A DNA stretch of 64,000 nucleotides from Bin55 sp009840545. GTDB lineage: Bacteria; Pseudomonadota; Gammaproteobacteria; Pseudomonadales; Azotimanducaceae. Location: the NCBI GenBank assembly GCA_965208815.1, contig OZ242357.1, positions 2,604,001-2,668,000 of the forward strand, given 5' to 3'. Under the pieces are notes generated by a model that was not told the DNA's origin, did not search any database, and saw only the letters and a program-made list of their open reading frames with translations. Position numbers and translations under genes: made by a program. This document shows, piece after piece, positions 53,549 to 62,072 of the stretch (the stretch's first letter is position 1; each line of letters opens with the position of its first letter).

Positions 53549-54403
53549 ATGACCAAATCAATGACGGCATTCTCTCGCATCGAAGGAGACGGATATCTCT
53601 GGGAAATTCGTTCCGAGAACCATCGTGGACTCGATATTCGTGCCAAGCTTCCTGACGAGTTACAGACTCTTGAAACAGAGCTAATCAAGGCAGTTAGAAC
53701 CAGTACTTCCCGCGGAAAGGTGAGTATTTTGTTTCGATCGAACCGGTCCGTTATCACCGATCCCGATCAGAGACAGTCCAATCTCTTGCGACTCACCAAA
53801 GTAATGGAGTCGCTAGCAAAATCGCTTCCATCCGCGGTTTCACCTACGGTAGATCTGCTAACACTTCTCAAGTCTTCAGAGACTGGGTCTGATCAAGTAC
53901 TAAACGTCACATACGACTATCCCACAGTAAAGATCAGTTTTGAGTCTGCTCTTACCGCCTTTCACGTTGAACGCCAACGCGAGGGTGAGGAGCTCAAGCA
54001 AACTGTGTTGGAGAAATTGAAATGTTGTCGGCAATGCAATACAGAGCTACGCAAGAAAAATGACTACCAAGTGTCGACCGTTCAATCCGGTATTGAGCAA
54101 AGACTCGAAGCACTCAATGCAACGGTCGATGCTCAACGTCTCGCCCAAGAGGTCGCTCTTATAGCTCAGAAAGCGGACTTTTCGGAGGAATTGGATAGGC
54201 TCGACATCCATCTAGACGAAATCGAATCTAGATTGTCAGATGAGGAGCCTAACGGCCGTAGGCTTGTCTTTCTTGCCCAAGAACTTGCTCGAGAAGCGAA
54301 CACATTGGCTTCCAAATCACAGTCGGGAGATTGCTCTCTGCTCGCGGTAGATCTCAAGGTCTACGTGGATCAAATCCGCGAGCAAGTTCAAAATATTGAG
54401 TGA
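53549..54403 (+). CDS. yicC: YicC family endoribonuclease
   Basis: A 284-residue YicC protein. Family members act as endoribonucleases linked to small-RNA decay. The usual MTKSMTAFSR opening, the central helical region (FHVERQREGEELKQTVLEKL), RLVFLAQELAREANTLASKS and the closing VDQIREQVQNIE are present. A conserved cysteine pair is not expected; the C-x2-C in LKCCRQCNTEL is unusual but isolated. It is followed by gmk with overlapping stop and start, as in many proteobacteria. Confidence 0.93.
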   Translation: MTKSMTAFSRIEGDGYLWEIRSENHRGLDIRAKLPDELQTLETELIKAVRTSTSRGKVSILFRSNRSVITDPDQRQSNLLRLTKVMESLAKSLPSAVSPTVDLLTLLKSSETGSDQVLNVTYDYPTVKISFESALTAFHVERQREGEELKQTVLEKLKCCRQCNTELRKKNDYQVSTVQSGIEQRLEALNATVDAQRLAQEVALIAQKADFSEELDRLDIHLDEIESRLSDEEPNGRRLVFLAQELAREANTLASKSQSGDCSLLAVDLKVYVDQIREQVQNIE

Positions 54404-55044
54404 CTAGCAGTTCTTTCACTCCAAGGAAAGGGAGGCTGTTCATATTCTCGTCCCCATCGGGCGGAGGAAAAACCATGCTTGTCCGGCGATTACTAGCCAG
54501 CGACGAGACTTTGGTCGCATCCATTTCAACGACTACACGTCCACCTCGAGCGCAGGAACAAGAGGGTGTCGATTACAACTTTGTCACCGAGGCCAAATTC
54601 CGTTGCCTCGAAGAGTCGGGTGAGTTTCTGGAGCACGCTCGAGTCTTTGGCCACCGCTATGGAAGCCGACGCAAAGTCGTCGAAGATCTAACGTCTCAGG
54701 GCCTAGACGTGCTGTTCGACATAGATTGGCAGGGCGCAAGAAGCATCAAGAACAAGTGCGTGGACAGCACCAGTTTCTTCATTGTCCCCCCAACCGAGCA
54801 CGAGTTGCGTCGAAGACTGGTCAAACGCGGACAAGACTCCCGAAGTGTGATCGACTATCGCATGTCTCAAGCCAAGTCAGAGATGTCTCACTACAATGAA
54901 TTCGACTACGTGGTTGTGAACGACGATCCTGACGAAGCATACGAGACGCTTCGCGGTTGTATAGATGCAATAAGAAAAGGTCGTCCAACATACGTTAAGG
55001 ATGCCTCTAACCTCGTCCGGTCAATGCTCGAAGATTTGGACTGA
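54400..55044 (+). CDS. gmk: Guanylate kinase
   Basis: Phosphorylates GMP to GDP. The 214-residue product has the P-loop SSPSGGGKTMLVRRLL, the GMP-binding ISTTTRPPRAQEQEGVDYNFV and the LFDIDWQGARSIK motif. GTG 54400 overlaps the yicC stop (GTGA). rpoZ and spoT, which often follow gmk in this class, do not: the next gene is an accessory serine hydrolase, so a synteny break lies at about 55.05 kb. Confidence 0.95.
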   Translation: MTSSSFTPRKGRLFIFSSPSGGGKTMLVRRLLASDETLVASISTTTRPPRAQEQEGVDYNFVTEAKFRCLEESGEFLEHARVFGHRYGSRRKVVEDLTSQGLDVLFDIDWQGARSIKNKCVDSTSFFIVPPTEHELRRRLVKRGQDSRSVIDYRMSQAKSEMSHYNEFDYVVVNDDPDEAYETLRGCIDAIRKGRPTYVKDASNLVRSMLEDLD

Positions 55045-55101
55045 CGTCGGCAGGCAACCACCAAGAGGACTCTATCGTTCTGAGCGAACACAGGATTGCT
55101 T

Positions 55102-56358
55102 ATGCCTAACTCTTCACTGCCTGAAGGAAACTCCGAGGAACTAGGTTTTGACGAAAGTCGTCTAGCACAGATTGGACCTGAGATGCAGAAGTACGTTGAC
55201 GACCGCCGCGTGCCGCATCTCGTCACTCTGCTGGCGCGGCACGGCAAGATCGTTCATTTTGAGTCGCGTGGAGTACTTGATTTCGATACTCAGGTTTCTG
55301 CACCAAGGGACACCCTCTGTCGGATGTTCTCGAATACAAAGCCCATAGCAGGAGTCGCAACACTAATCCTCTATGAGAGAGGTGTACTTACGCCGGACGA
55401 TCCCGTCGCTAAGTTTCTCCCGGAATGGTCGGATCTTCGGGTCATCTCGCCAACTGAGCCAATGTTCCCACGCCGAGCACGACGGCAAATGACTATTCGA
55501 GATCTCATAACCAATACAACAGGATTAACCAATCCCGCATTTGCTCCTAGCTATTTCCGCAACCAATATCGTGAAACGCTGGAGAAGTTGGGTTGGGTTC
55601 GACCACGCGAGGGATCAGAAGAAAGGGAACGACTCTCGAATCGCGAACGCGTTCGAGCTTTGGCCGAACTACCACTAAGTGCACATCCTGGCGAGAGCTT
55701 CGTCTATCACGCTGGCTACCCAATACTCAGTGCGTTGTTGGAAGAAGCATGCGGACAGAATCTAGAGCAGTTTTTCGGCGAGAACATCTTCGAACCTCTG
55801 CAAATGAACGACACTTCGTTCTACCTCAAGGACGGCGGGCTTCCAAGATTCGCAGCTATGTATACACCTCGTGAGGTGGATGGCAAGATGCAGCTGACTA
55901 TTCAAGACAAAGCAGAAACGAGCGAGAAAAACATTGGACCACGAACAGAATTTGGCGGAGGAGGAGATTCCGGAGGGGTTCTATCGACCGCATGCGACTA
56001 CGCTCGGTTTGGTCAGATGCTGCTGAATGGAGGCGAACTGGATGGGGTCAGAATTCTTGGTCGAAAGACAGTGGACATGATGGTCGGAAACCACACCGGC
56101 GACATGACAATTCCAATGACGGGACCAGGATTCCATTGGGGACTCGGAGTCGCAACCTATCACGGGCGAGACCGATTTCCTTTGATTAGGTCGGTAGGTA
56201 CTTATGGATGGGGTGGCGCGGCTGGAACAACGTACTTTGCTGACCCGCAAGAACAATTGCTTGGCGTTGTTCTAACCCAAGTGACAAATCACGGTGCGAT
56301 GCCTGACAATACCTACCAAGAAACTTTTCAACGCTTGGCTTACCAATCTCTTGTGTAA
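55102..56358 (+). CDS. Serine hydrolase, beta-lactamase/esterase family
   Basis: A 418-residue beta-lactamase-fold hydrolase (class C / EstB-like, Pfam Beta-lactamase). The nucleophile motif is S77-N-T-K80 in CRMFSNTKPIAGV, and the Y-x-x motif is Y202 in SFVYHAGYPIL. No signal peptide is seen, so it is probably cytosolic and more likely an esterase than a true beta-lactamase. ATG 55102 is set by AGGA 6 bases upstream. It begins the accessory block that runs to 62 kb. Confidence 0.83.
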   Translation: MPNSSLPEGNSEELGFDESRLAQIGPEMQKYVDDRRVPHLVTLLARHGKIVHFESRGVLDFDTQVSAPRDTLCRMFSNTKPIAGVATLILYERGVLTPDDPVAKFLPEWSDLRVISPTEPMFPRRARRQMTIRDLITNTTGLTNPAFAPSYFRNQYRETLEKLGWVRPREGSEERERLSNRERVRALAELPLSAHPGESFVYHAGYPILSALLEEACGQNLEQFFGENIFEPLQMNDTSFYLKDGGLPRFAAMYTPREVDGKMQLTIQDKAETSEKNIGPRTEFGGGGDSGGVLSTACDYARFGQMLLNGGELDGVRILGRKTVDMMVGNHTGDMTIPMTGPGFHWGLGVATYHGRDRFPLIRSVGTYGWGGAAGTTYFADPQEQLLGVVLTQVTNHGAMPDNTYQETFQRLAYQSLV

Positions 56359-56453
56359 ACGAAGTCTGTCAAACTCACTCCTTTGACCGTGTGCACTTGG
56401 GATCCGAGCGGGTCTCCGTCTAACACGAACTCCGCCAAATTAATCAATCCGCA

Positions 56454-57329
56454 ATGAGTTCGCCGAGTCTCCATTTCACAACCGTAAACGGAGTCAAGAC
56501 CTGCTACTTTCAATGGAACGAGTACGCGCGCGATGTTGTTTTGTTCGTACATGCCACTGGATTCCACGCTCGTTGCTGGGATTCGACCGTAGCGAAACTG
56601 GGTTCGCGGTTCAGGGTTATTGCTATAGAACTGAGAGGTCATGGACGCTCCCAAAAACTTCCCCCCTACGACTGGTGGACGTTTGGACGAGATCTAACAC
56701 AATTTGTCAAGGTTCTTGGCATCTCAAACGCCATTGGAGTTGGGCACTCGATGGGAGGTCACTGCTTGACACAAGCATGTGCAGCCCATCCGGAGTGTTT
56801 CAAAGGGCTCGTACTTGTCGATCCAGTAATGGCAAACCCTCGAGACTACCCCGCAATCGATTCCGTCGCTCAATGGGATTCCGCCGATTCTCATCCTGTT
56901 TCGCGTAGACGCAACGACTGGGATTCTCCAGAAGAAATGTTTGAGAATTTCAGGAATCGTCATCCGTTCAGCATTTGGAAGGAAGAGTGTTTGATGGACT
57001 ACTGCAGGTGGGGTCTACTAGAGAACCAGAAGGGAACCTACAGTCTCGCTTGCCCGCCTCGAGTCGAGGCTTCAATCTATGTCGGTTCTCGTTCTAGTGA
57101 CCTATCTGAGACTTGTGCAAAGATAAGCCTCCCAGTGGTCGTATTGCGAGCTCAACCCCGCGACCCTAACTCGACCATGCTCGACTTTTCCAAGTCTCCT
57201 ACATGGCCGGAACTTCACAAGCAATTCATTAATGGTGAAGATCGGTATTGTCCTGATCTTACGCACTTCATACCCATGGAGAAGCCCATCCTCATAGCTC
57301 AGGAAGTGAGTCGTTTAAGCCAGCTCTGA
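56454..57329 (+). CDS. Alpha/beta hydrolase
   Basis: A 291-residue alpha/beta-hydrolase. The oxyanion region is VLFVHATGFHARCW, the nucleophile is S99 in GVGHSMGGH, and the catalytic His is in PDLTHFIPMEKP near residue 273; the Asp is probably in the strand VVVLRAQPRD. The substrate is unknown. Its 3' end overlaps the convergent MFS gene by 31 bases. Confidence 0.85.
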   Translation: MSSPSLHFTTVNGVKTCYFQWNEYARDVVLFVHATGFHARCWDSTVAKLGSRFRVIAIELRGHGRSQKLPPYDWWTFGRDLTQFVKVLGISNAIGVGHSMGGHCLTQACAAHPECFKGLVLVDPVMANPRDYPAIDSVAQWDSADSHPVSRRRNDWDSPEEMFENFRNRHPFSIWKEECLMDYCRWGLLENQKGTYSLACPPRVEASIYVGSRSSDLSETCAKISLPVVVLRAQPRDPNSTMLDFSKSPTWPELHKQFINGEDRYCPDLTHFIPMEKPILIAQEVSRLSQL

Positions 57330-58558
57330 CTTTGCTCGGCCGATGCCGAAGTGTAGTTCCAGAATTCTGACACCTTGAGTCCCCATCCAAACAGCGCTAG
57401 CGACAGCACAATACCCGGAACTAAGCCCATCAAGGGATTCGTTCGATGCACGAATTCGCCCAGAACTAGTGATGAAATTGGAGACGCAAGCATGAAACCA
57501 AAAAGCATCACAGAGAGAATCTGGGCTCTATGCTGCTCGGGTGCAAATTCTTGAATCGTGCTTCGCATTAGCGTTGAGGTCACGCCCATGTTCAATCCCC
57601 AACAACCAACCAACAGTAAGAAAATCCATTGCGGCGGATGGAAGAGCAACAATACGAGAAAGACGGCTCTTGTTAGTTGCAAAACGACAACAAGCCGTCC
57701 AGGTCGTCTGATCGGCATGAAGATCAACAACAGAAAATTTGATCCCGTGCTACCAATTAGGAAAAAGATCCCAACGAGCGCTAACAGCGCTGCATCGCCC
57801 CCATAGACGCCTGTTGCAATCAGCGGTACAACGACGACATACCCTCCAGCATTGAACAGTGCGGACACACAGTTCAAGCCAATTACCTCGCGTATCAACC
57901 GTATTTTCCAAGCTGCTAAGATGCCCCCTGTGAGATTGAATCTTGGAGAGTCTACCGGCCATACTGGAGGAATTCCGAGTAGCGAACCGGCTGACACAAT
58001 GAAGAGCACACTCACTGTCATTAAGACCCACGAAAGTCCCAAAGACTCTAGCGGTGCCATCACTGACATAGCAATCATGCTCAACAGACTCGGGACGATA
58101 TAGACGATCGCGATCGACCTTTGAATATCGGTTCGACTGACTTTGTTGATCACCGCCTGACGTGAAGGGTCGACAAATGCGTTCAAAATGGCCATCGTTA
58201 CAGCAAACGTAGTTACGTGCCATGTCGCCAAGTTAGCGATTGCCCCGATCAACACCAATGGAGTGCATGCGGCAGTAAGAGTTATCAGAATTAGGAAGCG
58301 TTTCGATTCAACGCGATCGGCAACGATGCCACCGACGAGAAGGACTAAGAGCGGCATTGCGCTGATCAATGCACGATTTTGTTCGAATACGTCCGCAGAC
58401 TCCTTGAGAACTCCTAGAAAAACCCAGCTGACGAACAGGTTTTCGAGGCTAATACCCGACACCCAAAAACTTGAACTGGTCAAGTAAGCTGGAAAAGCAA
58501 GTCGGGAGGGCTTTCCTTTTGAGTACGCGTCTTGAGACGCGTCTCTCGGTTTTGTCAA
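57299..58558 (-). CDS. MFS transporter
   Basis: A 419-residue major-facilitator protein with about twelve hydrophobic segments. Loop 2-3 carries GGIVADRVESKRFLI, the MFS signature-A-like G-x3-D-R motif. A second small motif, DPSRQAVINKVSR, is typical of the MFS group that includes enterobactin exporter-like proteins. The substrate is unknown. It overlaps the alpha/beta hydrolase gene tail to tail and lies 21 bases after the luciferase-like gene on the same strand, probably in one transcript. Confidence 0.86.
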   Translation of the reverse strand: MTKPRDASQDAYSKGKPSRLAFPAYLTSSSFWVSGISLENLFVSWVFLGVLKESADVFEQNRALISAMPLLVLLVGGIVADRVESKRFLILITLTAACTPLVLIGAIANLATWHVTTFAVTMAILNAFVDPSRQAVINKVSRTDIQRSIAIVYIVPSLLSMIAMSVMAPLESLGLSWVLMTVSVLFIVSAGSLLGIPPVWPVDSPRFNLTGGILAAWKIRLIREVIGLNCVSALFNAGGYVVVVPLIATGVYGGDAALLALVGIFFLIGSTGSNFLLLIFMPIRRPGRLVVVLQLTRAVFLVLLLFHPPQWIFLLLVGCWGLNMGVTSTLMRSTIQEFAPEQHRAQILSVMLFGFMLASPISSLVLGEFVHRTNPLMGLVPGIVLSLALFGWGLKVSEFWNYTSASAEQSQSWLKRLTS

Positions 58559-58579
58559 GGCCGCAAGCCCACAGTAACG

Positions 58580-59443
58580 CTACCGAACCGCGTCTAAGTA
58601 CCGTCGCGCCGCTTCTAAATGCTGCTCAACCGTTGTGTTTCCTGCGTTGTGAGTCGCAATGGCCAAGTGTGTACATCCAAGATCCGCCCAGCGTCGAGCG
58701 TGTCGTTTCCAACGTTCAGGTGTGCCTCCGCGATACTGAGCTTGAGCTTGAATTCCGAACTCTTTCCAAGACAATCCATGTTCCTCGCGGACTTTCCGCA
58801 TCGTTTCTATGGCGCGTGCCGATTGTTCATTAGGAGTGCCCAATGGAAACCAACCATCTCCTAGTAACGCACATCGTCGGAGCAGTGGTGGCGCAATGCC
58901 CCCAAACCAAATAGGTATGGCACGTTCGGGTCTGGGAAGAATCGAAGCATGAGACACGGTGTGAAATCGACCCTCATACAGTAGAGAATCGTCAGTCCAG
59001 AGCTTTCGCATGAGCTCGACCTGCTCCGCTTGACGGGAGCCTCTATGTTCAAACGGAACATCGAGTGCTTCGTACTCCACCTCGTTCCAACCCGTACCGA
59101 TGCCCATGCGCAAGCGGTAATTGGAAAGTATTGCCAGCTCAGCCGCCTGTTTAGCAACCAATGCCGTTTGGCGTTGAGGAAGAACTAGAACCGAAGTGGC
59201 AAACTCGACAGTTTCTGTGACTGCAGCCATGAATGCGAACACAGTAAAGGGTTCATGAAACGCAACATCTTTGTCGTACAGTCCACTCCAACCATGGTGA
59301 AGATTCGGATCTACACCTAACACATGGTCATAAATGAGCATGTGGTCCGCCTTTAGGTCACGATCAACGCCTACGGCATAAGACTTTATTGCTTCCGAAT
59401 CGGTTCCAATTTCGTTATGTGGGAAAACTACACCAAACTTCAC
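58580..59443 (-). CDS. LLM-class flavin-dependent oxidoreductase
   Basis: A luciferase-like monooxygenase family protein of the TIGR03619 (F420-like) type. The chain begins KFGVVFPHNEIG after GTG 59443, giving 287 residues; further upstream starts (ATG 59485 and 59530) add unlike sequence. Landmarks are VLVLPQRQTALVAKQAAEL, the glycine-rich LRMGIGTGWNEVEYEAL and PIWFGGIAPPLLRRCALLGDGW. F420 use is unproven; many such marine proteins use FMN. It diverges from the PhyH gene at 59777 across about 330 bases. Confidence 0.82.
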   Translation of the reverse strand: MKFGVVFPHNEIGTDSEAIKSYAVGVDRDLKADHMLIYDHVLGVDPNLHHGWSGLYDKDVAFHEPFTVFAFMAAVTETVEFATSVLVLPQRQTALVAKQAAELAILSNYRLRMGIGTGWNEVEYEALDVPFEHRGSRQAEQVELMRKLWTDDSLLYEGRFHTVSHASILPRPERAIPIWFGGIAPPLLRRCALLGDGWFPLGTPNEQSARAIETMRKVREEHGLSWKEFGIQAQAQYRGGTPERWKRHARRWADLGCTHLAIATHNAGNTTVEQHLEAARRYLDAVR

Positions 59444-59776
59444 GGTAACCAAAAATGAACTGCCAACTTGCGGGCGATTATGCATGCAACTCGATAGCAG
59501 CACTCCTAATTCCCTATGTAGGGGGGTCATGGTTCCTGAAACCCGTTACACGACACGAGTAGAACTCCACCATTCAAACCGGATAATTCACGCTTCTTGG
59601 CAGTCCAGAATCTCTGAGCCTCAGCTATCGAAAATTGTTCCGTAATAAAATGTGAAGAACCATGGTCGGCTTTTCTCGGCGTGGCATTCATCGTAGACGT
59701 TTGTCCTCGGACGACTTGAGAGTGATTTCTCGCACTTTTGCAAGTCTGCTTGTCGAGACCAGCTTGGGGTCTTGAA
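59444..59776. other. Divergent region between LLM and PhyH genes
   Basis: About 330 bases between the chosen starts. No RNA gene or terminator is seen. A loose inverted repeat, CATGGTTC near 59528 and GAACCATG near 59660, is too distant to call an operator. It presumably holds the promoters of both genes. Confidence 0.4.
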
Positions 59777-60814
59777 GTGAAAATTGGTGAATGGAAGTCA
59801 GCGGGGTCCGTAGCGCCGCTCTATCAAGAGCTACGGCAAATTGGTCTCGAAACCAACATTGCGGAGCTTGATGCGTTCGGCTTTACAGTTGTACCGCCCG
59901 AAAAGGTCGGCCCACCAGAATTCTGCATAGAAGTCCGAAAAGCACTAGAAAGAACAATGCTTCGTCGCTATGGCTCGGACGGACTGTCGGTAGACCGTTG
60001 GAGAAACGTGAACGACATACAGCGCTTCATGCTATGGGAAGACCCCATTTTTGAGAGGCTATCCTACAATCCCGCCGGTCTTGGACTCGCACAGTATCTG
60101 CTTGGCACGGATTGTGTGCTAAGCCTATGCGCAGCATGGGTAAAGGGCCCTGGGGAAGTTCGTACTGGAATTCATGGAGACTATCTCGATCCAGCGATAC
60201 AAGCACAACCAGAACGAATCGTTAATTGCAACATGCACTTTATGTTGACCGACTACACCAAGGACGACGGATCGATTTCATTTGTTCCGGGTAGCCACAG
60301 GTGGCGTCGCCAAGTGACAGCGGCAGAAGCTGAAAAGTGGAAGGACGAAGCGGTTGCCGTAGAAGCCGAGGCTGGTTCGATGGTGATATGGGGAAACCAT
60401 ACATGGCACGGTTCATATCCCAAGAAGACGCCAGGACTGCGCATGACCTTGCAGTGCGAGTACATGCGTCGGCGGCAACAGCCAGAAGAAGCATATCGAG
60501 AGACTGTGACTCAAGAAGCCCTTGATCGAAATCCAGTTCGATTTGCTGGACTAATGGATGTCTACAGCCTTTTCCCCTTCGGCAAGAGCGATTGGGACAT
60601 CGACCGACTGACCGATGCAGAGACCGGTGCGAAAGGAGGACAATCAATTAATGCGTACCGAAGCTTGTTTGATACGGAACCCGCAAACGGCCGAACCACT
60701 CTAAGGCCCAAGTACGACTATATGCACCATGACGGAAAGATGACCTCTGAACGCAACAAAGAGCGCATGGAAAAGAGAGCTGGGCCTGAAAAGAAAAAGG
60801 TTGCGGCCGGTTGA
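59777..60814 (+). CDS. Phytanoyl-CoA dioxygenase family protein
   Basis: A 345-residue PhyH-type Fe(II)/2-oxoglutarate oxygenase. The metal triad is complete: H133-x-D135 in TGIHGDYLDP and H211 in HTWHGSYPKKTPGLRM, with R222 eleven residues further for 2-oxoglutarate. GSISFVPGSHRWRR is also typical. GTG 59777, with GGGG 7 bases before, is the chosen start. The C-terminus is highly charged (KMTSERNKERMEKR). The complete triad contrasts with the His-x-Gly paralogue at 27.1 kb. It precedes an extended SDR by 62 bases, likely one transcription unit. Confidence 0.85.
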   Translation: MKIGEWKSAGSVAPLYQELRQIGLETNIAELDAFGFTVVPPEKVGPPEFCIEVRKALERTMLRRYGSDGLSVDRWRNVNDIQRFMLWEDPIFERLSYNPAGLGLAQYLLGTDCVLSLCAAWVKGPGEVRTGIHGDYLDPAIQAQPERIVNCNMHFMLTDYTKDDGSISFVPGSHRWRRQVTAAEAEKWKDEAVAVEAEAGSMVIWGNHTWHGSYPKKTPGLRMTLQCEYMRRRQQPEEAYRETVTQEALDRNPVRFAGLMDVYSLFPFGKSDWDIDRLTDAETGAKGGQSINAYRSLFDTEPANGRTTLRPKYDYMHHDGKMTSERNKERMEKRAGPEKKKVAAG

Positions 60815-60876
60815 GATCAGAATAGGCAACGCGACAAAATTACGCTAAACACAGCAGACAAAGGAACAAAGAGTAA

Positions 60877-61989
60877 ATGTCGGCAATCAATGCGAATGAC
60901 GGACCAGTCGCAGTAACAGGCTGCTCCGGATTCACCGGTGGACACATGGTGCGAGAGCTCATTCTTCATGGATATCACGTGCGAGCCTGCATACGTGACT
61001 CCAAATCATGGCGCGGAAAAGATTGCGTCCAATACTTGGAACGATTGCCAAATGTAGAGCTTAGAGATGGATGCGATCTCTTCACACCTCATTCATATGA
61101 CAGCGCTTTTTCAGGTTGTAGTGCCGTATTTCACGTCGCTGCTGTCCTGGGCAATTCCGCCGACGGCAAGAGCCAGCCGTTAGGATCAGGTTCTGTACCA
61201 CAAGATGTCTACGACGGTGGTATCGTTGGAACGCAAAACGTTATTGACTCCATCAACGCAAGTGGTAGCGTCCGACGGCTTGTCTACACAAGCTCGATGG
61301 CTGCAGTTTCGGGCGCTAAAGGTGCACGATTGCCAAAAGGATACGAATGGACCGAGGAAGACTGGGCATCCGACGATGTGCAACCCGAACACTGGAATGA
61401 TCCACGAAACTCCTACTCTCGAAGTAAAGTTGATACAGAGCGACTCATCAATGACGCCGCCGACAAGAGCGCAGGTCGATGGGATGCAATAACCATGAAC
61501 CCCGCCATGATCTGCGGTCCCATCCTATTTAAGGCTCAGGTTGGTCAGTGGATCGAACAGATCGGACGACTTGCCAATGGCGATTCCCCAACGTGGCCAT
61601 CACGCTACGACATGAACTACAACATCATCGACGTTCGAGATTTGGTTAAAGCCCACAGGCTTGCAGCTGAATCGAGCGCCGACCATAGGAATTCCAAGGG
61701 TGGCCCACGATATGTCATGCATGGAAGTGGCGGACGTTCCACGCTTCAGATGAGTACCGAACTCAGAGAAGTAATACAGGCAGAGTTTCCATCATTCAAA
61801 CTTGGAATGCCCACGACAACACGTTCCAATGGTGATCCAATCATCGTCGTTTCGAATACAGTAAACGACTGCAAGAAAGCTAAGAATCTTCTTGGCGCAA
61901 CCATTCGTCCAGTGGAGGACACGGTTCGATCGGTAGTAGAGACTTCGATCGAACTCGGCATTATTCAGCCGACAATTCAGTCGAACTAG
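60877..61989 (+). CDS. Extended SDR, NAD(P)-dependent epimerase/reductase type
   Basis: A 370-residue extended short-chain dehydrogenase like dihydroflavonol or cinnamoyl-CoA reductases. The cofactor loop is VTGCSGFTGGHMV, followed by a basic HVRACIRDS that favours NADP(H). FHVAAVLG, LVYTSSMAAVSGA and the catalytic Tyr-x3-Lys in NSYSRSKVDTERL are intact. Substrate unknown. It follows the PhyH gene and precedes ileS by 83 bases. Confidence 0.86.
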   Translation: MSAINANDGPVAVTGCSGFTGGHMVRELILHGYHVRACIRDSKSWRGKDCVQYLERLPNVELRDGCDLFTPHSYDSAFSGCSAVFHVAAVLGNSADGKSQPLGSGSVPQDVYDGGIVGTQNVIDSINASGSVRRLVYTSSMAAVSGAKGARLPKGYEWTEEDWASDDVQPEHWNDPRNSYSRSKVDTERLINDAADKSAGRWDAITMNPAMICGPILFKAQVGQWIEQIGRLANGDSPTWPSRYDMNYNIIDVRDLVKAHRLAAESSADHRNSKGGPRYVMHGSGGRSTLQMSTELREVIQAEFPSFKLGMPTTTRSNGDPIIVVSNTVNDCKKAKNLLGATIRPVEDTVRSVVETSIELGIIQPTIQSN

Positions 61990-62072
61990 ATAACTTCGAC
62001 GCATCTCCGTGCTGGGGTTGTGGTGCACGTCTCCGGCATTCCTCTACTTGAACCTGAACTTGGCGAATAGCA

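Noticed and set aside
55102..56358. Serine hydrolase as an antibiotic-resistance beta-lactamase
   Set aside because: No signal peptide, longer than class C enzymes and no KTG-type evidence that I could place firmly; an esterase role is as likely.
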